Assembly: GCA_963721725.1 (NCBI GenBank)
Contig: CAVRLX010000015.1
Coordinates: 62,001-126,000 of the forward strand
Direction of reading: 5' to 3'
From: RI-153 sp963721725
GTDB taxonomy: Bacteria > Chloroflexota > Anaerolineae > Caldilineales > Caldilineaceae
Length of the DNA stretch: 64,000 nucleotides
The notes under the pieces: model-generated
Seen by the model: the letters and a program-made list of their open reading frames with translations, nothing else
What the model was told of the DNA's origin: nothing
Databases searched by the model: none
Shown here: positions 11,557 through 20,360 of the stretch, one piece after another
How the letters are laid out: every line of letters starts with the position of its first letter
Position numbering within the stretch: the first letter of the stretch is position 1
Made by a program: the position numbers and the translations under genes

Positions 11557-11589
11557 GGGGTGGGGTCTTCTCCCCTGAGATCCCACCCC
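11557..11589. terminator. GC-rich hairpin, possible terminator
   Basis: GGGGTGGG (11557-11564) pairs with CCCACCCC (11582-11589). No T-run follows on either strand, so a terminator role is uncertain. Confidence 0.3.
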
Positions 11590-11628
11590 ACGGCGCAAAT
11601 GAGTCCACAATGTTTGCAGTCGAACTAA

Positions 11629-11713
11629 CAGGACTTACGCAGTCGCCCCAGAAGTTGAACTTTTCAGAAAAGTTCAACTTCTCCTATCGCAACTGCTTAG
11701 TGCGTAAGTCCTG
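11629..11713. mobile_element. MITE-like element with 13-bp terminal inverted repeats
   Basis: CAGGACTTACGCA at 11629-11641 is matched by its exact complement at 11701-11713. ACTAA occurs directly outside both ends (11624-11628 and 11714-11718), consistent with a 5-bp target-site duplication. The interior is itself palindromic (AGAAGTTGAACTTTTC followed by its complement) and encodes nothing. This fits a non-autonomous miniature transposon mobilised in trans by a DDE transposase. No transposase is in the window. Confidence 0.8.
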
Positions 11714-11791
11714 ACTAAGTCATGGGTAAACAGTGTGGACGGTGTGCATTTTACTAATGACTCAGGTACGTTACCGCAAAAGGCGAACGTT

Positions 11792-12826
11792 ATGCAAACG
11801 CACTCAGTTTTCACACACACAATCTCGGATCTCACCTTTCGGCCCGCTCGCGCAGACGAAGGCGCAGCCGTGGTCGATGTACTCAACGCCTATGCCTGCG
11901 CCACACGGGGCGTAACTGAATTTAGCGTTGAGGAGATCGTCTCCGAATGGCAACAGCCCGGCTTTGATCTGGCCCAATCTTCACTGGCCGCCATTGCCCC
12001 TGACGGGCGCATGGTGGGCTATGTCGATATTTGGGACATGGACGAAGTGCCGGTCAAACCCATGATCTTTGGCCGTGTTCATCCTGAATTTGAAGGGCTG
12101 GGCATTGGCACACAGCTTTTACAGTGGGTGGAGAGACGCGCCCACCAGGCTTTGGAACGTGTGCCGGATCATGCGCGCGTTGCTATGCGCACCGGCGTGC
12201 CCGCCAGTCATCAGCCCTCGCTGGATCTGCTCTCTGGTTTTGGCATGACGGCCACGCGCTACTCATGGGAAATGTCTATCGCTCTGGAAAATCCCCCCGC
12301 CGCCACCGTGCCCCCGGGCATCACCATCATCACCCACGCCGATCTGGGCGACGCGTTGGCGGTCTATCGGGTCAAACAAGAGACCTTTCAAGATCACCGC
12401 GACTCGGTGGCGGTTTCCGAAGCGGCGGGGTTCCCGCTCTGGCTGCACCGCATGACAGGCGATCCGCACTACGATCCGACGCTCTGGTTTTTAGCAATGG
12501 ACGGCGAGCAGATCGCCGGCATTGCCCTGGGCAAACAGATCCAAGAAGGCGAAACGCCCCAGGGCTGGATCGAAACCGTGGGCGTGCGCCGACCGTGGCG
12601 ACGGCAGGGCGTGGGGATGGCGCTGTTGCGTCATGCTTTTGGCGAATTTTACCAGCGCGGCCTGGGCCGGGCGGGTCTGCATGTTGACGCCAGCAGTCTG
12701 ACCGGGGCCACGCGGCTGTATGAGGGGGCGGGGATGCAGGTTCGAGAATCCTACGCCATCTTCGAGAAAGAACTGCGCGCCGGGGTGGATCTAAGTACGC
12801 AGGCGCTGGCCGAAGAAAGCACATAG
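11792..12826 (+). CDS. Tandem-domain GNAT N-acetyltransferase
   Basis: The ATG at 11792 gives a 344-residue product with two GNAT folds. The first domain (about 15-165) has the acetyl-CoA loop FEGLGIGTQLL. The second (about 185-330) has RRQGVGMALLRHAF followed by LHVDASSLTGATRLYEGAGM, a typical GNAT C-terminal half. The second domain is closer to the consensus, so the first may be structural or substrate-binding, as in mycothiol synthase-like and other double-GNAT proteins. The substrate is unknown. The MITE at 11629 lies 78 bases upstream and may contain or disturb its promoter. Confidence 0.85.
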   Translation: MQTHSVFTHTISDLTFRPARADEGAAVVDVLNAYACATRGVTEFSVEEIVSEWQQPGFDLAQSSLAAIAPDGRMVGYVDIWDMDEVPVKPMIFGRVHPEFEGLGIGTQLLQWVERRAHQALERVPDHARVAMRTGVPASHQPSLDLLSGFGMTATRYSWEMSIALENPPAATVPPGITIITHADLGDALAVYRVKQETFQDHRDSVAVSEAAGFPLWLHRMTGDPHYDPTLWFLAMDGEQIAGIALGKQIQEGETPQGWIETVGVRRPWRRQGVGMALLRHAFGEFYQRGLGRAGLHVDASSLTGATRLYEGAGMQVRESYAIFEKELRAGVDLSTQALAEEST

Positions 12827-12830
12827 GAGT

Positions 12831-12884
12831 AATGAGTAACAAGTAATGAGTAGGCTATTTACTCCTCATTACTTGTTACTCATT
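12831..12884. terminator. Long hairpin of 10-mer repeats after the GNAT gene
   Basis: AATGAGTAACAAGTAATGAG (12831-12850) is followed after 14 nt by its perfect complement (12865-12884). Each arm is made of degenerate repeats of TAATGAGTAA. Its position just after a stop codon suggests a terminator or mRNA 3'-end stabiliser, although no T-tract follows. Confidence 0.5.
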
Positions 12885-12945
12885 GCCAAACACCATTTAT
12901 TGTTTCGTAAAATTCGTAAGCATAGAAAATCCGGGGGGGGGAATC

Positions 12946-13176
12946 GTGAAACCAGAGGGTTCTAAACCGAATCAGTTGTTTACACTGCGCCTCTGGTCAG
13001 AGACGTTGGCGGACGGTGGCAGCGAATGGCGCGGGCGCATTCACTGTGTGGGCACAGACGAAGTGCGCCATTTCCGCGACTGGCCGGGGCTGTTGCCCAT
13101 GCTGCTTGCCATGTTGCGCGAAGCCGAACGCCGCGAGCAAGCCGATCTCGCTGAAGATGACAAGATGACAAGGTGA
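12946..13176 (+). CDS. Small protein of the three-member paralogous family (76 aa)
   Basis: The GTG at 12946 follows a run of eight G that could pair with the anti-Shine-Dalgarno. The core reads QLFTLRLWSETL, then SEWRGRIHCV, then EVRHF and a leucine-rich helix, the same order as in the proteins at 3016 and 47371. The C-terminus runs into a tandem GATGACAAG repeat (13154 onward), so the last residues (DDKMTR) are repeat-encoded. This suggests the repeat expanded into the gene end. No known domain is recognised. Confidence 0.6.
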   Translation: MKPEGSKPNQLFTLRLWSETLADGGSEWRGRIHCVGTDEVRHFRDWPGLLPMLLAMLREAERREQADLAEDDKMTR

Positions 13177-13217
13177 CAAGTATGTCATCTTGTCATCTTG
13201 TCATCTTGTCATCTTGC
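13154..13217. repeat. Degenerate GATGACAAG/CTTGTCATC tandem repeats forming a hairpin
   Basis: Repeated GATGACAA units are followed by repeated TTGTCATC units, so the two halves pair. The same type of array occurs at 53557-53637. Confidence 0.7.
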
Positions 13218-13339
13218 CACCTTGCCACCCCCCTTTCTTTCCCTGTTTGACGACTTGAGCCTCTTCCACTAAGATGCTCCTATCCACGCTATTGATCCCC
13301 CTGCACAATTCAGATCACAGGGCCAGAAAGGGGACCCCA

Positions 13340-14863
13340 GTGCCGACAAAACTAATCGACGCTGCGTCTGCGGCGCGTCTCATAGAATCAGGCCATACCG
13401 TTGCCATTCAAGGCTCTGGCGGCGGCATTGGCGAACCCACGGCGCTGTTGCGGGCCTTGCGCCAACGCTATGCAGATGAGAGCAACCCGCGCGATCTTAC
13501 GTTGATCCACGCCACCGGGCTGGGCGACCGCAAGGAGATCGGCACGGATCTGCTAGTTGCGCCAGGGCTGATCAAACGCGACATTGCCGGTCATCTGGGC
13601 ATGGCCCCACAGATGGCGAAGATGATCGCCAACAACCAGATCGAAAGCTACAACTTCCCCCAGGGCGTGCTCTCGCAGATGTACAGCGCGGTGGCGGCGC
13701 GCAAACCCGGCGTCTTCACCAAAGTGGGGCTGCGCACCTACATTGATCCGCGTCTGGAAGGCGGCAAGATGAACGCCATCACCACACAGGATCTGGTGCG
13801 CGTCATGGAGATCGACGGCGAAGAGTGGCTCTTTTTCCCGCGCTTTCACATTGACGTGGCCCTGATCCGCGGCACCACGGCGGATACTCAGGGCAACATC
13901 ACCTATGAAGAAGAAGCCGCCCTGCTTGAAGGCATCTCCATTGCCCAGGCCGCGCGCGCCTGTGGCGGCAAGGTGATTGTGCAGGTTAAATACCTGGCCC
14001 AGGCGGGCACGTTGGACCCCAAAGCCGTGCGCATCCCCGGCATTGTCGTGGATCACATTGTGGTCGATCCGCAGCAGGCGCAGACCTCGGCGGGCTTTTA
14101 CGATCCGGCGCTGAGCGGGCAGATGCGCGCGCCGTTGGAGCGCATTGAAGCGCTGCCCCTGGACGAACGCAAAATCGTGGCGCGGCGGGCTGCGCGTGAA
14201 CTCGTCCCCGGCGCGGTGATCAACGTGGGCGTGGGCATGCCCGATGGCATCGCCTCGGTGGCCGCCGAGGAAGGTTATTTCGACCAACTCAACGTCACCG
14301 TGGAGCAGGGGCAGATCGGTGGACTGCCGGCGCGCGGGGTGATCTTTGGCGCGGCCTATAACGCCCTCGCCATGATCGAAGAGGATAGTCAGTTTAACTT
14401 TTACGATGGCGGCGGCATTGATGTGGCTTTTCTGGGCATGGCGCAGACCGACGGCTTTGGCAATGTCAACGCCAGCAAGGTGGGCGGCCTGTTGGCGGGC
14501 TGTGGCGGCTTTATCAACATTACCCAAAACGCCAAAAAGGTCGTCTTTTGTGGCACATTTACGGCCAAAGGATTTGTGTGTCATGTGGGCGATGGCAAGT
14601 TGACCATCAGCAGCGAGGGCAGCGTGCGCAAATTCGCGGCCGCGGTGGATCAGATCACCTTTAGCGGCGAGTATGCCCGCTCTGTGGGGCAGCCCGTGCT
14701 CTACGTCACCGAACGAGCGGTCTTTGAACTGGGCGAGCATGGCCTCACGCTGATTGAGATCGCGCCCGGCGTGGATCTGGAGCGCGATGTGCTGGGGCAG
14801 ATGGGCTTTCGCCCCCATGTGGCGGCGGATCTGAAGATTATGGACGCGGCGATCTTTCGCTAA
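13340..14863 (+). CDS. Acyl-CoA:acetate / 3-keto-acid CoA transferase (YdiF type)
   Basis: A single chain of about 507 residues contains both CoA-transferase halves. The alpha-like half has GSGGGIGEP near the start and the beta-like half has GVGMPDGIASVAAEEG and VTVEQGQIGGLPARG. The Glu in VTVEQG is the family's catalytic residue that forms the acyl-glutamyl-CoA intermediate. I prefer the GTG at 13340 because conserved sequence starts there and AAAGGGG lies upstream. An in-frame ATG at 13274 is possible. It moves CoA between short acyl groups and acetate or acetoacetate in the cytoplasm. The enoyl-CoA hydratase gene about 200 nt downstream supports a role in short-chain acyl-CoA metabolism. 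Confidence 0.85.
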   Translation: MPTKLIDAASAARLIESGHTVAIQGSGGGIGEPTALLRALRQRYADESNPRDLTLIHATGLGDRKEIGTDLLVAPGLIKRDIAGHLGMAPQMAKMIANNQIESYNFPQGVLSQMYSAVAARKPGVFTKVGLRTYIDPRLEGGKMNAITTQDLVRVMEIDGEEWLFFPRFHIDVALIRGTTADTQGNITYEEEAALLEGISIAQAARACGGKVIVQVKYLAQAGTLDPKAVRIPGIVVDHIVVDPQQAQTSAGFYDPALSGQMRAPLERIEALPLDERKIVARRAARELVPGAVINVGVGMPDGIASVAAEEGYFDQLNVTVEQGQIGGLPARGVIFGAAYNALAMIEEDSQFNFYDGGGIDVAFLGMAQTDGFGNVNASKVGGLLAGCGGFINITQNAKKVVFCGTFTAKGFVCHVGDGKLTISSEGSVRKFAAAVDQITFSGEYARSVGQPVLYVTERAVFELGEHGLTLIEIAPGVDLERDVLGQMGFRPHVAADLKIMDAAIFR

Positions 14864-15070
14864 ATCCTTTGCATCTGGTTGACATCCTCTCTTGGTCGCC
14901 TTAACGTGCGCGTAGAATTTGCAAACGCGAAATATTCTTTTCGCCGTACAGGCGTTTCATCTGCAGACGTGCTATCATGCTTGAACCTCCCGATAGTAAA
15001 CGTTTGATCCATTATTAGATCAGGCCGTGCCTTTATCGACGCACCGGCTCCCACCCCCAATGGCATATCC

Positions 15071-15830
15071 ATGACCGAAAACATTCTCTTTTCCATTGAT
15101 GGCCCCATTGCCACCCTCACCCTGGACCGGCCCGACAAACTCAACGCGCTGACGCTGGAGATGCTGGCCCGGCTGGATGCCATTTTGGGCGAAGTGGAGC
15201 AAAACCGCGACGTGCGCGTGTTGCTGATCACCGGCAATGGGCGCGCCTTTTGCGTCGGCGCGGACATTCACGCCTGGTCCGCGCTGGAGCCGCTCTCCAT
15301 GTGGCGCACGTGGATCCGCGAAGGTCATCGCGTCTTTGATCGGCTGGCGCGGCTGCCACAGCCCACCATCGCCGTGCTTGGCGGCTATACCTTCGGCGGC
15401 GGGCTAGAACTGGCGCTGGCCGCCGATCTGCGTCTGGCCGCCGAGGGCGTGCAACTAGCGCTGCCCGAAGTCTCGCTGGGCACGATCCCCGGCTGGGGTG
15501 GAACCCAACGGATGCCCGCGTTGATCGGCCCCGCCCGCGCCAAGGAGATGATCTTCAGCGGTCGCCGTGTGGATGCCCTCACCGCCGAGCGCTGGGGGCT
15601 GATCAACGAGGTGGTCGCTGCCGAAGCGCTGCACGCGCGCGCCGCCGAACTCGCCGCCACGATTGCCCGCAACGCCCCCATTGCCGTGCAGTTGACCAAA
15701 CAGATCATTGACGGCGGCAGCGCCCTCACGCTGGAAGCCCTCGCCAGCGGCATGAGCGCCTTCACCGACGATCTGCAAGAGGGACTGGCCGCCTTCCGCG
15801 CGCCGCCCCGCCGATTTCAAAGGGAAATAG
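15071..15830 (+). CDS. Enoyl-CoA hydratase/isomerase (crotonase family), frameshifted near its end
   Basis: The 252-residue corrected product has the crotonase oxyanion-hole segments AFCVGADIH and GGYTFGGGLELA. Both acidic residues of true hydratases are present (E in GGGLEL and in LALPEVSLG), with GTIPGWGGTQR following. As read, the frame continues into the downstream glycoside-hydrolase-like gene. Removing one base from TTCCGCGCG near 15796-15802 instead gives the canonical crotonase C-terminus RRPADFKGK and a TAG at 15828-15830. I therefore treat the apparent bifunctional fusion as an artefact of one extra base. It would hydrate trans-2-enoyl-CoA to 3-hydroxyacyl-CoA in beta-oxidation. Confidence 0.8.
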
Positions 15831-15862
15831 ATACCCGGCTCTGGCTAGAAAGTGAGACAAGT

Positions 15863-17719
15863 GTGGACTTTTGGCACGAATTTCTCGACCCGCCGCCTGA
15901 ATTCAGCGTGGCCCCCTTTTGGTTTTGGAATGACGATCTGGACGCCGACGAAATCCGCCGACAGCTAGGCGATTTTCAAGCGCACGGCGTCCACGGCATT
16001 TTGATCCACCCGCGCGTAGGCTTGCCGCGCACGCTGGGTTGGATGTCCGAAGCGCTGCTCCAGTTTTATGACGTGGCGATTGCCGAGGCCGAACGCCGCG
16101 GCATTTTTGTCATTCTCTACGACGAGGGCATGTACCCGTCCGGCTCGGCGGCGGGCGGCGTGGTGGCGGAAGATGCGCGCTATCAAACCCGCTGTTTGGA
16201 TAAGGTTGAACTTGGCCCTGGCGAAGATCCCATAGTGGCCCCCGATCAAACGCTCGTTGCGGTGGTTCAACGGCAGAACGGCGAGCGCGTCGCCATCATC
16301 GACCGCCCGCTGGATGCCTTTATTCGCGGACTGCACTACGTGGACGGTGGCCCCGCCGAGGACGAGCCGCCCGCCGCCGATCTGCTGAACCCCGCCGCCG
16401 TGGCCTGCTTTTTGCGCTTGGTCTATGATCGCTTCGCCGACCGTTTTGGCAATCACTTTGGCAAAACGGTGACCGCTATCTTCACCGACGAACCCAGCCC
16501 GCTGGGGCGTCCGCGCGAACGGGGCATTTGGCCGGGAACCACGGGCATTCTTGACCACGTCAACCGCATCCTCGGCTATGATTTCACGCCGCACCTGCCC
16601 GCGCTCTGGTTCGACGACGAAGCCGACGCCGCCCGCTATCGGCGTGATTACGAGCGGGCCATTGCCTTGCGCATGGAAGAGACGTGGTATCAGCCGTTGC
16701 ACGATCGGTGCGAAGGCCACAATTTGCCCCTCACAGGCCACCCGGCGCGGGCCGATGACCTGGGCGCGGAACGCTATTTTCACATCCCCGGCCAGGATCT
16801 GGTCTGGCGCTGGGTGCTGCCTGATGATCCCACGGCGCTGGAAGGCCCCGAATCGACACAGGGCAAGTGTGCTTCCTCGGCCATGATCCACCTGGGGCGG
16901 CGGCGCAATCTCAACGAGCTTTGCGGCGCGTACGGTCATGGCCTCACCTGGGACGAGATGAATTGGCTGGCTGATCGGTGCATTGTGCGCGGCTGCAATC
17001 TGCTCATTCCCCACGCCTTTTATTACTCGGTGCGGGGCATTCGGCGCGATGAGCGCCCGCCCGACGTGGGGCCGAACAGCGCGTGGTGGGATCGCTTTCC
17101 GCATTATGCTGACCGCTGCCGTCGCCTCTCGTGGCTCAACACCGACAGCCAGCACGTCTGCCAGATCGCCATCCTCGGCGCGGCGGATCATCTGCCCTGG
17201 CAGCCTGCCAAAGTTTGCTTTCAACATCAGCGTGATTTCAACTATCTCGAAGAACGCCATTTGTGGGAAGATGCAACCGTGGATGCTGACGGCGTGCATG
17301 TGGCCGGGATGCACTATGCAGCGGTGATTTTGGCCCACGAGCCGGATGCCAGGGCAAAGGCGGCGCTGGCGACGTTGGCGCAGCACGGACGCTTGATCCG
17401 GTATCAGCCCGCCCACGAACCCGCGCTGATCGGGCATCTCGATAGCCTTCTTGCGCCCGACGTAACGGTTGATCCGCCCAGCCCGGCGCTGCGCGTGCGC
17501 CATGTTGTGAAAGATGGACGCGATGCCTATCTGCTGTTTAACGAGGAAAAGACGCAAATTTCCGCCCGCCTGCGCCTTAGCATCCCTGGGCGCGCCACTT
17601 GGGTTGATCCCGAACGTGGCGAACGGCGGCCACTAGATTTGTCCGCACCGATCACGGTACAGGGACATCAGTTGGCCGTGCTGATTGTGGAGGTTGGCGA
17701 AGGAGAGAAGCGTGACTAA
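15863..17719 (+). CDS. Glycoside-hydrolase-like TIM-barrel protein (GH106/GH2-related)
   Basis: Taking the GTG at 15863, the product is 618 residues and begins MDFWHEFLDPPPEF. It has PFWFWNDDLDADEIRRQL, then GVHGILIHPRVGL and VILYDEGMYPSGSAAGG. This series is typical of the large uncharacterised glycosidase-like proteins related to GH106 alpha-L-rhamnosidases. A second acidic motif, TAIFTDEPS, is a plausible catalytic site. It has no signal peptide, so the protein looks cytoplasmic. It is joined to the hydratase frame only by the presumed extra base near 15800. The substrate is unknown. Confidence 0.65.
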   Translation: MDFWHEFLDPPPEFSVAPFWFWNDDLDADEIRRQLGDFQAHGVHGILIHPRVGLPRTLGWMSEALLQFYDVAIAEAERRGIFVILYDEGMYPSGSAAGGVVAEDARYQTRCLDKVELGPGEDPIVAPDQTLVAVVQRQNGERVAIIDRPLDAFIRGLHYVDGGPAEDEPPAADLLNPAAVACFLRLVYDRFADRFGNHFGKTVTAIFTDEPSPLGRPRERGIWPGTTGILDHVNRILGYDFTPHLPALWFDDEADAARYRRDYERAIALRMEETWYQPLHDRCEGHNLPLTGHPARADDLGAERYFHIPGQDLVWRWVLPDDPTALEGPESTQGKCASSAMIHLGRRRNLNELCGAYGHGLTWDEMNWLADRCIVRGCNLLIPHAFYYSVRGIRRDERPPDVGPNSAWWDRFPHYADRCRRLSWLNTDSQHVCQIAILGAADHLPWQPAKVCFQHQRDFNYLEERHLWEDATVDADGVHVAGMHYAAVILAHEPDARAKAALATLAQHGRLIRYQPAHEPALIGHLDSLLAPDVTVDPPSPALRVRHVVKDGRDAYLLFNEEKTQISARLRLSIPGRATWVDPERGERRPLDLSAPITVQGHQLAVLIVEVGEGEKRD

Positions 17720-17739
17720 CTCAGGAGACCCGATCAACC

Positions 17740-18278
17740 ATGCTGCCTATGATTGAAACCGTCCGGCTCGTGATCCGACCTTTTCAGCACGACGATTGGC
17801 GCGCGATTCATACCTACACAGCCGATGCAGAAACCATGACGTTCATCCCCGAAGGAATCATGCACGAAGCCGCGACCCGCGCCTTTGTTGCTGAAAATAG
17901 TGGCGATGACGCCCGCGCCCATGCTTTGACCCTGCGCGAGACAGGCGACCTCATCGGCCATCTCTTCTTTCACCCCTGGTTTGCCCGCGCACCTATGAGG
18001 TAGGCTGGGTGCTGCATCGGGATCACCACGGCCAGGGCTACGCCACCGAGGCAGCGCGGGCGCTGCTCGGCTATGGCTTTGAGGAACTCGATCTACATCG
18101 CATTATCGCCACCTGTCAGCCCGAAAATCCGGCCTCATATCGGGTGATGGAGAAACTGGGCATGCGCCGTGAAGGCCATTTCCGTCAATGTATCGACCGC
18201 GGCCAAGGGGTTTGGTGGGATGAATATTTCTACGCCCTGCTGAAAGACGAGTGGGTCAACCATAATCCCATTCGTTGA
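17740..18278 (+). CDS. GNAT acetyltransferase, RimJ/RimL type (one frameshift)
   Basis: The ATG at 17740 follows AGGAG. The two frames together give a 179-residue RimJ/RimL-like protein: ETVRLVIRPFQHDDW at the N-terminus, YEVGWVLHRDHHGQGYATEAA in the acetyl-CoA loop, and NPASYRVMEKLGMRREGHF near the end. The first frame stops at 18003 only because one C seems missing from a C-run near 17985. Restoring it gives HPWFAPRTYEVGW. The likely role is N-acetylation of a small molecule or protein N-terminus. Confidence 0.8.
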
Positions 18279-18383
18279 ACAAAGCACGAAAGAGCGTAGG
18301 GAGTCTGCTGGCTGTTGTCCAGGGGGTTCAGCAAGCAGAACCTCTACTATCTGTTGGGATTTTCAAGACAATGGGTATTATTC

Positions 18384-18444
18384 ATAAAATTTGTTGGGGC
18401 AAGTGTACTCTCGTTGAGAGTACACTTGCCCCAACAAATTTTAT
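18384..18444. repeat. Perfect 61-bp hairpin (29-bp arms, 3-nt loop)
   Basis: From ATAAAATTTGTTGGGGCAAG onward, 29 bases are followed by GTT and then by the exact reverse complement, ending at 18444. It sits eight bases upstream of a consensus -35 box. It could terminate transcription from both sides, act as an insulator, or be a recent transposon footprint. Perfect arms imply recent origin or selection. Confidence 0.85.
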
Positions 18445-18452
18445 ACAGGGGG

Positions 18453-18504
18453 TTGACACTCATGACGCGGTGTGTTATATTATTTACATAACGCATTGCG
18501 TTAT
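18453..18504 (+). promoter_or_regulatory. Sigma-70 promoter with a palindromic operator at the start site
   Basis: TTGACA (18453-18458) and TATATT (18476-18481) are separated by 17 bases. The palindrome ATAACGC-ATT-GCGTTAT (18488-18504) covers the expected +1, where a bound TetR- or GntR-type repressor would block initiation. It drives the phasin-like gene at 18558. Confidence 0.75.
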
Positions 18505-18557
18505 AAATTTATATAGAATCCCGGCGCTAGTCCGGCTTTACTAAAAGGAGTTTGACC

Positions 18558-19403
18558 ATGGAAGTGCGCTTGAATGTTCGTAACCTTGATCTCCGTGAAA
18601 CCCAGGAAAAAGTCGATAACAATTTGCGCCAGGTGCGCCAGTTTGGCTACAAAACTATTTTGGCCTACGCGGGCCTGTGGGGAATGGCCTATGATGAGGC
18701 TGTCTCGGTGTTGGAGCGGGGCCGCTCTGTGTTGAACCAGGCAGGGGAGCGCGGCGAAGCGCTGGAAGCGGAAGCCAATCAACGGGTGCAGCGTGTGCGT
18801 AAAGAGGCCGAGAGCCAATTGCGCGAGGTGGAAGCGCGTGTGGAGACTCTCCAAGATAAACTGTTTAACCGGGTGCAACGGGTGGAGGACAAGGCCGAAG
18901 CCGATGTCGAAGTTCAGATCGAGCGTGTGCTCAACCGGCTCGGCATTCCCAGCCGCGAACGCATCGCCAAGCTGAGCACCGAGATCGAATCCCTGAGCCG
19001 CAAAATCGATCAGCAACTGGCGGCCCAAAAGAAAAGCGTTGTGGTGGTGGAAACCGACCCGATGCCACAGCCGTTGGTCAGCTACGACAACCTGAATGCT
19101 AAAGAAATTATTGCCAGCCTGGATGCGGCGAAGATGGATGCGCTGATGGCAATTAAACTCTATGAAGAGGCACATGAAAACCGCATTACGGTGCTGCGCG
19201 AGGTGAACCGTCGCCTAGATGCTATGCCCTTTGCCGATTACGACCAACTCACGGTTGAAGAGATCGAGACGAAGCTGGCCGACATGAACAACGAGCAACT
19301 GGCCTTTCTGGCTCGCTACGAAGCGTTCCATGAAAATCGAGTGACGCTGTTACGGTCGCTTGAACGAGAGCAGACAGTCCGGGCCGAACCTGTATTTGCG
19401 TAA
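18558..19403 (+). CDS. Phasin-like coiled-coil protein with duplicated C-terminal motif
   Basis: The ATG at 18558 is eight bases after AAAGGAG. The 281-residue product has an N-terminal helix with one mildly hydrophobic stretch (TILAYAGLWGMAYDEA). A long charged coiled coil follows (about 55-170), containing ERVLNRLGIPSRERI, which resembles PHA-granule-associated phasins. Two copies of a helical motif close the protein: YDNLNAKEIIASL...YEEAHENRITVLREV and YDQLTVEEIETKL...YEAFHENRVTLLRSL. The duplicated motif resembles that of actinobacterial lipid-droplet or granule-surface proteins. A granule-coating or membrane-binding role is inferred. The gene has its own regulated promoter and a terminator at 19424. 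Confidence 0.65.
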   Translation: MEVRLNVRNLDLRETQEKVDNNLRQVRQFGYKTILAYAGLWGMAYDEAVSVLERGRSVLNQAGERGEALEAEANQRVQRVRKEAESQLREVEARVETLQDKLFNRVQRVEDKAEADVEVQIERVLNRLGIPSRERIAKLSTEIESLSRKIDQQLAAQKKSVVVVETDPMPQPLVSYDNLNAKEIIASLDAAKMDALMAIKLYEEAHENRITVLREVNRRLDAMPFADYDQLTVEEIETKLADMNNEQLAFLARYEAFHENRVTLLRSLEREQTVRAEPVFA

Positions 19404-19423
19404 CATGTAAGCGCTTTCGCTTG

Positions 19424-19458
19424 AGGCCGGAACGATAAATCGTTCCGGCCTTTGTTTA
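19424..19458 (+). terminator. Rho-independent terminator
   Basis: AGGCCGGAACGAT and its complement form a 13-bp stem with a 2-nt loop, followed by TTTGTTTATG. It lies 20 bases after the phasin-like gene. Confidence 0.85.
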
Positions 19459-19672
19459 TGTCCGCCAAAGTGTATATCCTTTTCTGTGCCACCCTTTTGT
19501 ACCCCGCTCTATGGAAAAAGCTGCCTAGGCAATGTATCCTACTTACAGGGAAAGGGACTCCCTTTCCCGACTCGAATCATGGAGTTGGCGACCCCGGCTG
19601 TGAACAGGTGCGCACTGGGGTTGCCACTCCGATTGTAGAGATAGAACGGTAGATTAAAAAACGAGGCAATCC

Positions 19673-20263
19673 ATGAAAAAATATGTTTTAGGTCTATTTA
19701 ATAACCGCGAAGATGCAGAAGCAGCCATTGCCGATCTCGATCAGGCGCATTTGTCCGATGTGGATTTTGGGCTGTTTGCCCGCGACGCTGGTCTACGCGA
19801 AGCATTGGATGCGAACAGCGAAGAGAGTGGCATTGCCAAAAGTGCCGGATATGGTGCCGCCGTTGGTGGCGCAGCCGGGGTTTTCGTGGGGGCTGTGGCT
19901 GGCGCCTCACTCTTTTTGATCCCTGGCGTGGGCCAACTTCTGGGCATTGGAACGCTGGCGGCGGCGATTGGCACAGCTTTAACCGGCACGGGGTTGGGCG
20001 CAGCGGGCGGTGCGTTTATGGGTGCGTTGGTTGGGTATGGCGCATCAGAAGAAGATGCTAATTTCTACGTGGAAGGCATGAAGCGCGGCGGCGTGCTGGT
20101 TGTGGTCAACGCTCCCGAAGCGTCGTTGGTTGATGTGGCGACTATTTTAGAGCGACACAACGTAGTCAACGTGGAAGTGCGCCAGGAAGAATGGAAAGCC
20201 CAAGGCTGGGATAGCTACACGGAACATGTGGAAATGGATAATCATCCACGCGATATTTCCTAG
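19673..20263 (+). CDS. General-stress-protein-17M-like protein with glycine-zipper membrane segment
   Basis: The 196-residue product begins KYVLGLFNNREDAEAAIADL, the fold typical of the GSP-17M/DUF1269-type stress proteins. The centre (about 60-125) is rich in Gly and Ala with zipper spacing (GAAVGGAAGVFVGAVAGA and GTGLGAAGGAFMGALVGYG), which should form paired membrane-embedded helices. The C-terminal part (GGVLVVVNAPEASLVDVATIL) repeats the N-terminal alpha/beta pattern. The ATG at 19673 follows GAGG. It stands alone upstream of the trp leader, and a stress role is inferred from family and neighbours. Confidence 0.7.
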   Translation: MKKYVLGLFNNREDAEAAIADLDQAHLSDVDFGLFARDAGLREALDANSEESGIAKSAGYGAAVGGAAGVFVGAVAGASLFLIPGVGQLLGIGTLAAAIGTALTGTGLGAAGGAFMGALVGYGASEEDANFYVEGMKRGGVLVVVNAPEASLVDVATILERHNVVNVEVRQEEWKAQGWDSYTEHVEMDNHPRDIS

Positions 20264-20360
20264 CGATATTTCCTAAAGGCGATTCACAACCACTCTACCC
20301 AACCACGCTACCACTGGCAAGTGCATCGCACCGTATAGTTTACAAAAATAATTCATCGCC

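Noticed and set aside
13154..13217. Repeats considered as a CRISPR array
   Set aside because: Units are under 10 nt, contiguous, without spacers, and no cas genes are present.
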